A stretch of 64,000 nt of DNA from Dicaeum eximium (lineage: Eukaryota; Chordata; Aves; Passeriformes; Dicaeidae): positions 310,001-374,000 of the forward strand of contig VWZP01001590.1 of NCBI GenBank assembly GCA_013396995.1. Reading direction: 5' to 3'. The translations under genes and the position numbers were made by a program. The notes beneath the pieces were generated by a model. The model searched no databases. It saw nothing but the letters and a program-made list of their open reading frames with translations, and was not told the origin of the DNA. Of this stretch, positions 1 through 11,257 are shown in pieces. Positions within the stretch are counted from its first letter, which is position 1. Every line of letters begins with the position of its first letter.

Positions 1-191
1 ACATTCCCCTCTCCCTGCCCCGCAAAATTCCAGGCTGCTCAGAGACACCAGAGACAGGCAATGTGAGGATCATTCTTCATTTTGTTCTACTTTGACCTGC
101 AGAGATAAATGTCTGAGATGGATTTTTGCTTTGAATGATGTTGGATGTGAATTTAATTCATTCTCAGGAGTGTGCATTTGTTTCTTTTCAG

Positions 192-273
192 GGAGGGGAA
201 TTTATCTACAAAGCAAATTGTATTCCTTCAGAGACCTTCTTTGCCCCAGAAAGCAAAGAAGAAAGAATCTAAG
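192..273 (+). CDS. RFTN1: RFTN1 penultimate coding exon
   Basis: The exon is bounded by the acceptor TTTCTTTTCAG at 181-191 and the donor AAG|GTAAAT at 273/274. The first base completes a codon begun in an upstream exon; 27 full codons follow, ending in phase 0. A basic patch, PQKAKKKESK, closes it. Confidence 0.88.
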
Positions 274-3200
274 GTAAATAACCTTGACTTTCTGGTTTCT
301 TTGGGTTTTGCTGGTGGTATTTTTTATTGAAATTGATTTCCCATAGAAGTAAAATGGCCTGTTCAATGTTTGTGTGATACAGTAGTGAGACACAAGGAAT
401 GGAACTGTTCAAATGAAAGAAACAAAAAATGCTCAGATGATGTCAAAGCTGCTAGATTTCATTCTCTGTTGAACTCACAGCAGCACAAAAAAAGTAGATT
501 TTTCTTCATGTGAGCCAGCCATAAACCACCATTTATACCTAAAATTCTGTTCTCTCTCTCTCTCTCTGTTTTGGTAGAACCTGGCACAGTGTAGGCCTGA
601 TCTTGTCTGGTGTTTCTGTTGTGTGAATATTAATGAATTCCACTGCAATTTAACCAAGAAAAGCCTCTAGAATCCAACTAAATTATCCAAAGGCATAGCT
701 GACAGCTAGTGATACATGGATGTGGATGCATGTATGTATTCCCACTTCCGTTTTTAAACACATAGCTGTGGGAACCCCTGCCCAAACCTGTCATGCCATA
801 CAGCTGGACAGAGAAATACAGGGGCTGGAAACAGAAAGCGATGGCCTTCCTACAGTGGTCAGTTTGCCTTGCCCTTTCAGTATGCCAGGATCAGGAAAGC
901 CAGACGTAGTGTAGGAAAAGATCTCTGGAACCATGTGACAGTGAGGTTGCTGACTAATGCAGCCTTGTTTTTCTTCTGGCTCTGTGGGCTTTGGGGAGTG
1001 CTGCCAGCCCAATGTCACCTGCAGGAGTGGATGCTTGAGGCCATGCAGCGCTGAGCTGCAGCAGGAGATCAGAAATGCTGAGCAGAGCTGAGCACCAGGA
1101 GCATTTTACCCAACAGTTTAGATAATTGCAGATAGTATTCATAACTATGAAGCCCTCACTGTTTTGGAGCCTGGTTCTGTCAAAGTTGTCCTTTTGTTAC
1201 AGTGCAGACCAGGGGAGTGTTTGAACTGACTGAAGCAGGAGAGAACTGCTGGGAGTGTGACTGATTTAGGATTTACTCTCTCTCATTAGCAAAGCTGGAG
1301 CCCAGAATATTTTGTGAACTTGTTACAAAGCCCATTTTCCTTGTTTTCTCTCTTTGTTTTCAGGTGATTAAAGGGATCTTGGGATGAATGTTAGAGTGCC
1401 TGTATTTGGTCATACTTTTCCTACCACTGTGTGTGGTTTTAGTGGAAGGGATGGGAACCCATCTGTGGTTGTTCATCCTCAAATAGAGGAAGAATTATGA
1501 TGCTGATTCCTTGTATTATAATAACACATACATACCATCCAGATGACTTAAAACTTTGTTTAAGTTTTTTTCATTCTGGGTTATAAAAACTTATTTAACA
1601 ATGTCTGGTTGACAAAACAAAGGACTCACTTGTTGGCAGTGTTAAATATACAGGCATATTTGAGGGCAAGAATCACTACAGCACATTTTAATACCAAAGG
1701 TCAAGGAAGGATGACATACCTTGATTATAGTTCTGTAAAGGGATGTAAGACTGGTTCAACGTCTGTAAGTGGTTCTTGTGTCACATCAAAGATGCCAACC
1801 CAAGCATTTGATTAAAAGTTGCTGAATATTCTGCACATACAACATCACAGGCTCTAGGGATTTTTTTGAACTTAAGGTATGGCACATCTAAAATGTTTAT
1901 AGATAACCTTCAGAGGAGGGAAATAAGATGATAACATTAAAAGGATATTGCATTGATGGAAAATGTTCTGTCCTATCTTTGCACATCAACGAACTGCTGT
2001 TCAATTAGTCAGAGGTAGAGAAAAGGAAATATGCAAGGAGTGGTACAACTTCTCTCTTCAGTAAAAAGTACTCCTATTAGTGTAATATTCAATCATGGAT
2101 GAGGTAATTGTGTTCATTCACTTTATACAAAACTGATGCTTGTTTCAGCAGAAACTGGCTGAATGCATTTTTGCGAAAAAATTCTGAAAGTACCTGACTT
2201 GAGTACCCATATCCACACACACAAAGCCTCCTCCAGCTGGATCTTTATCACATTTAGGGCCCTGATCTTACCTTCTGTCAATGAGAGCTTTGAGTTAAAT
2301 GCAGTAGTGGGTGCCCAGCCACTTCTGCAAATCAAAGAGGAAAAAACTCAGGTGTCTGAATTTTATGCAGCTGAGCTCTAGAATTGAGATGTTGTCATTC
2401 CTCTTCCTCTAAAGTGCAGTGCTATTGAAGTGAAAGATAACTTCCTTTAAGTAAAACCGAAAAGAGTTTTGTGAAAACCTGTTTCTTTTTTTTTCCCTTC
2501 TCCTTTTACATCAAGTTCTGGCTACCAGGAGGAAAGGACATTGTTCCAGCTTTGTAATCTATGGCTTTGAATGGCTTTTTGATTAAGGAATAAATAGCTA
2601 GCAAAAAAAATTATGAATACAAAATCTTTTGGCCAACTTCAGCACAGACCCAGTTTCACTGGAGAAAATGGCTTTTTTGAACATGGCTGGGTTTGCTCAA
2701 CATCCTGATGAGATTATTTATGCCATCCAAATATTGCCTCCTAACCCGTTCCTGAGCTTTCATCAAGAGCTGACACTCGTGAAAAAAGGTTTGTGCACAT
2801 TCAGAGGTACTTAGCAAACTTGTGTAAGATGACTTAGCAGCAGCTTGGAACCATGGAGCAAGTCCAGAAGAGGCCTCGAAGTTGGTAAGGAGACCTGGAG
2901 CACCTCTCCTCTGAAGACAAGCTGAGAAAGTTGGGGCTGTTCAGCTTGGAGAAGGTTGCATGGAGACTTCACAGAAGCCTTCCAGTATCTGAAGGGGGCC
3001 TGCAGGGAAGTCACAGAGGGACTCTTTGCCAGAAGTGTAGTGGTAGGACAAGGGGTAATGGCTTCAAACTGAAAGAGAGCAGGTTTAGGTTAGATGGTAG
3101 AAAAGAAATTCTTTACTGTGAGAGTGCTGAGACACTGGCACAGGTTGCCCAGAGAAGTTGTGGGTGCCCCACCCCCTGACAGTGTTGGAGACCAGGTTGG

Positions 3201-4385
3201 ATGGAACTTGGAGCAACATGGTCTTCTAGGAGGAGTCTCTGCCCGTGGCAGGGTAGTTGGAACTAGATTACCTTTAAGGTCCTTCCAGTCCAAACCATTA
3301 TGATTCTATGACTCTGTGGTCTGCCTTTCCTTGGGAAGCTTGACTTATTTTTTGACAAATGAAGCAGATACAATAGTGAATATTTGTCAGCCCTTACATA
3401 CATTATACCAATGTCAAGTTAGTATTTCAAGGTAGTGCTAGTTCGCTTTTTGTTTTTTAATAGTAGTTAAAGCAGTTCTGAAATGGTGGCTGTGGCAAGT
3501 CCTGTGGGAGTGCTGCAAGTAGCAGCCTCATGCTTTCTCATCAAAAGAGATTCATACAGATGGTTCAGAATGTTTTACTGTTTGGGTATGGTGGTGGGTG
3601 TGGTGTTAGTTCTGCTCTTAACCTGGTGAAAAACACTGGAATAACGCCATAGGATTGCTTCTTCTGTCTGCACTTACGCAGCTTTGCATATTCTTCCCTT
3701 CCACGCAGTGTAGAGAGGAACCCATGAGGCACATGCAACAGCAGAAGCAGAAAGCATTGAACTCTCCTTCCTCTGTGTGGGCAGAAATCATCTTGGGCAA
3801 CTTCTTCTAATCTTGGGTCTTTCTGGTCAAATTCAAATTTAGTTTTTGAATTAAAACTAACTCATCAAAAGATGTCTACTCAGGAAAGTAAATGTCCATG
3901 TGAGATTGCCTCTAATGGTCTTTAACATTTGGATCCCTTCTTTGTAGTTTCACTGGAGGTTCTCCAAAGAAGACATGCACAACAGAAAAACAAAGAATTC
4001 CACAAAGGCTAAATTAAGTACTAGGGAGAAGCAGAGGGCACAGGAGAAGCAGGAATTTGAAGTCACAGAGAACACGAGAAACTTAGAAGCACAAATCTCA
4101 AGAGCAGCCAAGCCCGACCAGGAACAGCAGGCAGATGATGTCATAGACTTGGGAGACGAGGTAACCGGGACCAACGACAGAGATGCCCACCACGACGGGG
4201 CGTCAGCAGAGACGTGTCCTGCCAGCTGTGACACTGGTGACAATGCTGGGCAGGTCTGCCTCAGCCAGAGCGTGCCCAGCTGCCCTGCGGGAGAGGCCAC
4301 AGAGGGCGGGGGCTGCGCGCCGGAGCCGGATGGCTGCAGCGGCAGCGACGGGGCAGCGCTGGACACAGACTGCTCCTGTGAATGA
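192..4385 (+). CDS. RFTN1: RFTN1 (raftlin), last two coding exons; gene level
   Basis: Raftlin is an acylated scaffold of plasma-membrane lipid rafts that supports B- and T-cell receptor signalling and TLR uptake. Only the C-terminal end is present. Two exons join in phase: 192-273, reading EGNLSTKQIVFLQRPSLPQK, and 3948-4385, starting FHWRFSKEDMHNRKTKN. The motifs KQIVFLQRP, LPQK, KKKESK and WRFS-EDMHN match what I recall of vertebrate RFTN1. Upstream exons lie left of base 1. The gene runs toward OXNAD1 tail to tail, as in the human locus. The terminal exon ends at TGA 4383-4385 after 145 codons. Its first third is conserved, basic and charged. The rest is acidic, Gly/Ser-rich and has eight cysteines, which I do not recall from mammalian raftlin. 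No enzymatic domain is expected. Identification is firm; the exact tail is less certain because it is low in constraint. Confidence 0.9.
551..568. repeat. (CT)n microsatellite
   Basis: Short uninterrupted CT dinucleotide run inside the RFTN1 intron. Confidence 0.8.
2840..3319 (+). mobile_element. CR1 LINE, 5'-truncated 3' end
   Basis: The segment follows the CR1 3' region in order: GGAGCACCTCTCC, GCTGAGAAAGTTGGGGCTGTT, CTTCCAGTATCTGAAGGGGG, GACAAGGGGTAATGG, AAGAAATTCTTTACTGTGAG, TTGCCCAGAGAAG, GGCAGGGTAGTTGGAACTAG and a tail ending ATGATTCTATGACTCTG. Short indels disrupt any reading frame. It is a typical 5'-truncated, inactive copy in sense orientation with RFTN1. Confidence 0.92.
3948..4385 (+). 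CDS. RFTN1: RFTN1 terminal coding exon
   Basis: The acceptor is CTTCTTTGTAG at 3937-3947. The exon opens in phase 0 with FHWRFSKEDMHN and stays open for 145 codons to TGA at 4383-4385. Residues after the basic segment (RKTKNSTKAKLSTREKQRAQ) turn acidic (DDVIDLGDEV) and then Cys/Gly/Ser-rich. From about 4140 the exon is much richer in GC than its flanks. A long open frame on the opposite strand (3950-4471) is a compositional shadow. Confidence 0.9.
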   Translation, partial: FHWRFSKEDMHNRKTKNSTKAKLSTREKQRAQEKQEFEVTENTRNLEAQISRAAKPDQEQQADDVIDLGDEVTGTNDRDAHHDGASAETCPASCDTGDNAGQVCLSQSVPSCPAGEATEGGGCAPEPDGCSGSDGAALDTDCSCE

Positions 4386-6365
4386 GACCTGCTTTTCAGG
4401 AACCCTGTGAGAGGCTGATACTTTGCCAAGAAAAAAGAACACATTTTGATAATCCCCACCGCTAACTCCATTGCTCAGCTCAGCATTTCTTCTGCATTTC
4501 TTTGACTTACTACTCTGGTATCTTAATGTTTTAAGTATCTACAGGGCCCAGACTTTTCAACCCACAGAAACTGCAAAATTCCTTTCACTATATGTAGTGG
4601 GAAGTGCTCTCCTAGAGCTACTCTTTGAATGAAAAAGTAGGGAGGGACAGAAATCATACCTTTTTCCATGACCGGCCTTAGCAAACTAGCTTTGAGCCTG
4701 GGTCAAGGCAAGTGTTCCACCCAGTTGGATTTTTCTATGTAGTACTTTCTTGTCCATGTAGCTTTTCTGGAGAAGTTATTGTGCCAGATGTTATTTTGTC
4801 ACTAGGCTTGTAGTGTCATAAAAATGATACTTGGACTTCAAGAGGTTGAAACTGAAGTTGGAAAGCTTAGATAAGATGGCTGTTATCCATATCTTTCTCC
4901 AGGAGCACACTTACTGATGATACTCTCTTCTGAATTTTGTTAACCTTTCCAGATGTTAACCCTTTAAGCAATAAGCAAATCGTGTACCTGTTCCAAGCAT
5001 GGTGGGTAAGCAAACCCCATGGTGAATTTGTGAGGTGGGTGATTCCAGTACAAAATAGAATTTCCTATTTGGTCTTTTCCAATCAACAGTTCATCAGTAG
5101 CTGTGGGGGCTTCAGAAGACAGAAAAACAGGAAATGACAAGGCAGGTATAAAGCACTTCTGTCAGTGGTTATCCTCACTAAAATTGGAATTAGATGTTAC
5201 GTACTGACCTTTTCCAGGTGGTTTTGCACTACTTCCTCACTGTTTTGAAATACCTTGTGGTAAAGAACTGAAATTGTACACAGGAGTCTGTGGCCAACAC
5301 GTCACTAAACAACCTTCCAAAATGAAAATACCTTAACAGACCATTTTCTTGGTACAAGTAACCATATTCTGAGGCTGATACCTAATAGAATTCTGTAAAA
5401 TTACCAACATTTTTATGTTTGAAGCTACATAAAAATATTTACAAGTGAATGTACATGTAATATAGTTTCTGTGCCAATGTTCTCCAAGTACTTCAGTATT
5501 TTTACAAATGTAGGAAGGAGTGGTTTCTCTCTTCTTAACCACCTTCATCCTTATTTAGAAGTGGTCAAGTAATCTGGTAACAAGATGAGAAAAACATTGT
5601 AAATTCCCCTGCTTTTCTTGTTTTAAAGTAAGAGGTAGAGCTCTGTAAGTGATTTGCTGTTTTTTCCCTTGACTGATTTGTGCTAGATAATTTTCCTTAC
5701 TCTTCAAATCAAAATGCTGTACAAAGGACTATGTTCTGTATCAGACGTGCACCTAGAGTGGTTCAAAAGCATATTTCATGCCTAAAAATTACTCAGTTGG
5801 CAGAACATTGCAGAGAAGGGAAAAATTACATCACTTAAATATTCATTTAATTGGGATGAAGGCACTCAAGTTTAAACCATTTGATTTCACACACATAAAG
5901 CACAGTGGTATACTTTTGTCATTGATTAAAGAGTGTTTTATTTTGAGTTCAGTGGTTTGACCACAGGACTGTAACTTCAGTTTCCGATGCTATTTTTCAA
6001 TTATTTCATTTGGTAGTTTGAGATTACACTGGGGTTCCAATAGCCTCAAAAATAGGTTGCTGTAGTTGTTCTGCTTAAATACAAGGTCTCTGCTTTGTGC
6101 AATTTTAAGTTCCTGTTTGCATATTTTTTTAGCATAAGATCCTTTTACTGATGGTTTCTATGTCAAGGACCAGCTTTGTATTAATCTTGTTTAAAAAGTT
6201 ACCGCATTTAATGAACGTTTTCCTAGTAGAAAGTGTTGCAGTAGAAAGACCTCTCCAAATACTTTTTAATAGAAAACGTTTATTGGATTGCAATTTGACC
6301 CTGTTTAACTGAATCCCAACTGCTTACAAAACTAAAGAGAAATAAAGGTCATGAGGAGATTCCTT
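4386..6365 (+). other. RFTN1: Probable RFTN1 3' UTR
   Basis: No coding is visible. The first canonical AATAAA after the stop is at 6341-6346, followed by T/GT-rich sequence (TTCCTTATTTGTGGTGTTTGC). An ATTAAA variant at 5925-5930, followed by GAGTGTTTTATTTTG, is an earlier alternative. The extent is inferred from these signals only. Confidence 0.5.
6341..6346 (+). terminator. RFTN1: Candidate RFTN1 poly(A) signal AATAAA
   Basis: Canonical hexamer with a downstream GT-rich element about 20-35 bases later. It would give a 3' UTR of about 2 kb. The variant ATTAAA at 5925-5930 would give about 1.55 kb. Confidence 0.45.
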
Positions 6366-9300
6366 ATTTGTGGTGTTTGCACAAATGCCAATTATTTGTC
6401 CCCAAAAGGAGGAACTCAGTTCTCTTAGTGGTGATGAGGGGAAGCTCTTTACTACTGAATTAGCAGTAGTTACTGCAGAACTGGCTACTTGGTTTTCCTT
6501 TCCCAACAGAGCATGGAAGGGCCTGTGGGGAAGTTGCACTTGTTTAAATGAAGGCTTGATTTAAAACCTTGTTCCCGTAAAAGCTGGGTTATGGTTGGGA
6601 AGAGTCGAAGAGAACTTGCATGTTTTTTCAATTTCAAAGGGGCAGCTGGTTTGGGGTTTATAATCTCATGATCAGTTCCAACTTGTGACTTTGAATTACT
6701 CCGAGCTGGTTCAGCTGTCTGAAGTTGTGCGTGTGCTTGCACCGTGTCCCCATCGCAAGGAGAGTGAGAGAGCCTAAATCATCTCTCAGACAGATGATCC
6801 AGGTGTGATGAGGGCTGGGGAAGGCAGGTCCGTGGTGCAGCAGCAAGGCTCCACAGCTGTTACCTGCTTTTTATCTCAGCTGCCTTTGCCATTTGGGGCC
6901 TGAAAAAGCAGGACCACCAGAGTGGCCAGGGAAGTGAAAGACAGCAGTCAGCAAGAGTGGTCACCTGAACAAGCCACCAGCTGTTACGCAGGAGAAGTTC
7001 AAAGGAGCAAATCCAGCTCAGGCATTGGAATGGGCTGCCCAGGGCGGTGGTGGTGAGGCAAATGGTGAGGGTGGAGTCACCGTCCCTGGAGGTGTTTAAG
7101 GAAAGACTGGATGAGGCAAATGAGGCATGTTAAAGAGGAGTGGCTGAATTAAATGAAAGATGGAAAAGGGTTTTTAAATTTCGACAAACAGCGGGGAGCG
7201 GGGGCAGAGGGGTACAACTATGATGAGCAGGGTGTCCAAACTCTTGAAGCATCACAATGAAAATAGGTATATTAGGAGGGGTGAAGTGCACAAACAATGG
7301 GTCTGGTACTTCAGCTTGTATTGTCTTTGATTATTGGATCTATCCACTTGAAAACAGTATAAATGAAATAGCCCAAAGTAGCTTTAAAATATATGTGGGA
7401 ATGAAGCTAAGTACAAAACAATATACCCATTTCTCCCTAGTTTGACTTCTCTGTCAGCCTCAATTTCTGAGGTGAGCAGAGGAAGGGCTCTGCACTAGAT
7501 ACCCTACTTTTTCTTTGTAATTGCTGTGACTCTACATTTGCCTCAGGGAGCCAATTATAGGGCAGAAATAAAGCATGCTCAGACTTTCATGCAGGAATTT
7601 CATCCTCCCAGAACTGAAGAGTACAAGAAGAACAGATAGTAATTTCTTGCTGATAAACGTTTTTCAGAAGTATGAGGAATGCCAGCAAACAACACACCCA
7701 TGAATTGTAGTTGTAGACACAACCTATGTGTCTCTGAGGCTGTTGGTGAAGATGTGCTTTTGGCTTTAAAAGGTGATCCTTGCCAAAGCCTACATCCTCA
7801 GGATGTGGTGCTGGATGTGGCAGCTGACTAATCAGTACCTTACCTATACACTGAAGGGGGAAAAAAGGCTTTTCAATTTTAAGTGCTTTCTGTTACTCAC
7901 TTATAAAAGTAACACTAACTAAAATGATGTAATGATAAATAATGATAATAGCCACTCTTTTTCAGCTAATTGATACAAATACTATAGGAATATTTGATAC
8001 TCATTGTACCAGATGAGCACATGGCAAACTGGTATAATATGTGTCACAGGAAGAAGAGTCTAATAAGGCTGCAACACCAGGTAACTCACAAACCATCTCC
8101 ATAAGTTTAAATATAAATGTATAGATGGACACATTTCTCATTCTTCATCCTTTATTGCAAGAAAAAAAAAAATTCAGTCTGCTTTTTCTCCTGCAGTTGC
8201 TCCTTAGCTGATGGCACAATGTAAGAGGAGTAAACATTTTCTACAATGACAAGAGTCACCAAAGTGATGAGAATATTTCTCCAACTCAATAGCAGCTGAA
8301 CAGCAGGGGCTGCCCTCTGTTCCCACCAGTGCAGGCCAATATCACATTTATTGAATTATTTGTAGACCATGTGTTTATATGGGTTAATGTTTCTGGCATG
8401 TTGTTTTTATCTTCAATTATGGCAGAGTCAGATCCAATAACAGACTTTAAGGTGAAACTGATGTCTCACTAAAAGACCACAAAACTCTTTAGAAAAGAGA
8501 CTTCCAAAAGATTCTTAAGTGTCAACAGGAAAACGCTGTGGAGGAAGGGGATGTCAACAATTTTCCCGATTTCTTGGCTTAGAAATAGCATTTATTACAA
8601 GGTAAGAAAGAACTTCTTGCACACAGTACCGGAGGTTACCACTATTTGGGGGGCAGGGGGTATGAAATAATTACTCTTGTCCATGTTTCAGAGCAGTGTA
8701 TGTGTGTTTCGTCCTGCTCTTCAAGTGGGTGAGCCCACACAATTAGAGAGATGTGTCCTTGCCCCACAGCACTCAGGCTGAATGTAACAGGGGATGACAG
8801 AAGGAGGTTAGAGGGAAAAGAGGATGATGACAGAAGCAAAGGGTTTCTTAATGCTTTTTTTTTAAATGGACATTTTGGTGCAGGTCGGAGGACGGTTTGT
8901 GAAAGAGATGTATTTTGGGCTGCAGAAAGCCTCTGCATTAAGGGAAGAAAAGGGTGTACCAGTTTATAATTCATGAAATGATTTAGAAGTCGTAAGAAAA
9001 ACAACATTTAAAGGCTTCTCAGAATCTTCTTATCATGACACTGTTAAAACACAGACAAGCCTAATGTGTGGCTATTTTAGGGCACCAGTACTTCCTGATA
9101 GCAGTGCATTGCACATTCCTAGGAAAACCCTGCTTCTTTCAAGCATCAAGCTCTGACATGTCAGCTACAATCTCTGTGAACACAAAACCCCCTTGGTGTT
9201 ATTTTTTGTGACAAGCACGCTGTCCTATTTACATTCTAGAGTGAACAAACAAGGAAGCATTCATTGAAATAGGGGTACTCAGAAGGAATCTTCCTCTCAT

Positions 9301-10900
9301 TTGAGGAGGAGAGATTGGATGAGACATCCCCTCTGGGCCTGCAGTGGCCGTGCAGGGGGCCAGCAGTGGCACTGCGTGGAACAGAAGCACAGACCTAGGT
9401 GTAGGCAGCAGAATGCACAAACTTAGGGGCAAAGCCTCATCACAGTACTGTCCCCAAGAGGCAACTTTTAAAGGTCCATCAATCAGATTCACCCCTCCTA
9501 TAAAAAATACAGCCTGTCCTTAAGCTCCGTGTGTTCTGAGTGGCAGCAGGTATGGCCAGTTCCCTTCAATGCCTAGGAAGTGCTGGCATTATTTCATTTG
9601 TTTGTCAGCTTCTGACACAGTCCCAGGAGCAGCTTTGTGCTTCAAAGCAAGGGCCTGGCCTTTCCCAGCAGGGCTGCCTCTCTGCAGTTTGAGGATGAGG
9701 TGCACATGGATGTGGCAGTAAGTAGTCCCCAAGCTGTACAACATACCAGACTGATAAAGGGGGTACAACCAGAGTGTGCTGGAGTTGAAATGACTTCTTG
9801 GGAGAGAGCTACAGCTGGGCTCAAGGCCTTCTTAGCCAACCACAGGGATGTTATGCTTGAAAAACAAAGTTCTTCCCACCAATGCAATTGCAGCAGGCTG
9901 GGAATTGGCTGGTGGCTTCAGTGTCTCTGCAACTCCTCTTTAAGGCAGAGCAGGGAGACACTGATGGCAGGGAACTTGCTGCATTACCCAGTTGACTATG
10001 TCTGAAACGTAAGGAGCCACTAACAAAGGGAAGGCCTTATCCATCTAACATTTTTACTAATTCAGTATTAATTTCGTATTTTTGATACTGTTCTGATTGA
10101 GGTCTTCAAATGTACAATAGGAATCTCTGCCACTTAAGGACTTGAACTATGTAGATAATTAACAAACTCATCATAGATTTTGTTGGTTTCCTAATTTCTA
10201 TGATGAGTTTTTCTAAAAGTTGGACAAAGAAGGTTCATTCAGGAAGGGCTCAGGTATCAGCCATTACACCTAGAGGTACACTCATGCCTTGCAAGACCGA
10301 AGACTTTTCTCCAAGCATTATGTCCTGCAATCCCCTAAAGCTCTGTACTTTATGGAGCAGGACTGTGGAGATTCCCATCTTGGCTGTTGCTGGCCAGTGC
10401 TGCTTTAGAGGAGGCGGCCACGCAAGCACAATCCTGGCTGAACAACCTCAGCACCAGCACAGGATGCAGGTTCAGGGGAGGAATTCCTAAGACTGCTACA
10501 CTCAACACTTTCAGCTCAGGGCTAAACAGGATTATGAGAAAATGTCTTTGTCAACACAACTGACTTACTTACACAAACCACATAAAAGGTGGGTTTTTTC
10601 CTTCTGAGAAGAAATGGCAAGAGAAGGAAGTCACAACACTGCAGCTCTTCTATAAAAATAGTAAATGCATTATATAGAACTGGGGAGAGAAGTGTGTCAA
10701 CTCATTTGGAGCAGATTCAGAGGTTGTGGCCTGAATTATCCTTATAAACATGTCTGGCATTGCTGCACAACTAATTCTCTACAGGTGTTGAATCAGGCAC
10801 CAAAAGTCTTTTAAAAGCTGACTAACAAAACAAGTGTAAAAAGTGAAAATACACTGCTACCCATAAGAAAAGGCAAACCATAAAAAAACCAGAACAGGTA
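6366..10900. other. Intergenic spacer between RFTN1 and OXNAD1 3' ends
   Basis: The spacer separates two convergent genes. It holds a small CR1 fragment near 7021-7125 and otherwise AT-rich sequence without recognisable genes. Open frames of about 80-120 codons at 8642-9007 (-), 9229-9492 (-), 9637-10005 (+) and 10200-10490 (+) show no domain and no splice or synteny support. Confidence 0.6.
7021..7125 (+). mobile_element. CR1 LINE fragment
   Basis: Contains CR1 3'-region phrases such as TGGAATGGGCTGCCCAGGG, GTGGAGTCACCGTCCCTGG and GGTGTTTAAGGAAAGACTGG. Both ends are eroded and no tail is visible. Confidence 0.75.
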
Positions 10901-10905
10901 ATGTC

Positions 10906-10986
10906 TTTAATATAAAATCACTTTTCTTTCCCCCAAAGCAGCAGCATTGTATTACAGGTGTATTACAGTTAAAGGACCACTTTAAT
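10906..10986 (-). terminator. OXNAD1: Candidate OXNAD1 poly(A) signals (two ATTAAA)
   Basis: On the minus strand ATTAAA hexamers lie at 10981-10986 and 10906-10911, about 120 and 195 bases after the OXNAD1 stop codon. No canonical AATAAA is present on this strand over the same stretch. The second is followed by GT/T-rich sequence. Confidence 0.4.
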
Positions 10987-11102
10987 AATTGAGGACATCT
11001 TCATTAAAATCTTCCAAATAATTCATAGTTCATCTCTGTACGTTTTAACTTACCAAAATGCACTGGGAAAAAAAAATACAATTTTCTCTTCAGCAGGTGT
11101 CA

Positions 11103-11257
11103 CTACCACCATTTCTCAAAGAAAACACAGTTTCTAGGAACACCAATGTTAGTGAGTAGTTTGGATATAGATTCTATCATTGGAGGGGGACCACAGATGT
11201 ACCATGAAGTATCGTTAGATACGTGTTTCTTTAGATCCTTTTCAGATATTCTTCCCT
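11103..11257 (-). CDS. OXNAD1: OXNAD1 terminal coding exon
   Basis: After acceptor TTTGTCAG, two bases complete a Glu codon and 50 residues follow, from GRISEKDLKKH through WYICGPPPM to FEKWW and TAG at 11103-11105. It carries the CGP motif that contacts NAD(P) in this fold. Confidence 0.95.

Larger units (their letters stand above)
274..3947 (+). other. RFTN1: RFTN1 last intron
   Basis: This intron runs from donor GTAAAT to acceptor CTTCTTTGTAG. It contains a (CT)n microsatellite near 551-568 and one sense-oriented CR1 copy (about 2840-3319). The remainder appears to be single-copy AT-rich DNA; short open frames here have no recognisable similarity. Confidence 0.8.

Noticed and set aside
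3950..4471. 173-codon open frame on the minus strand
   Set aside because: It lies opposite the RFTN1 terminal exon; openness follows from that exon's GC-rich codons. No motif, and the + strand frame has clear homology and splice sites.
8642..10490. Open frames of 80-120 codons between RFTN1 and OXNAD1
   Set aside because: No conserved motif, and the syntenic interval in mammals has no gene. Length is within chance for this composition.
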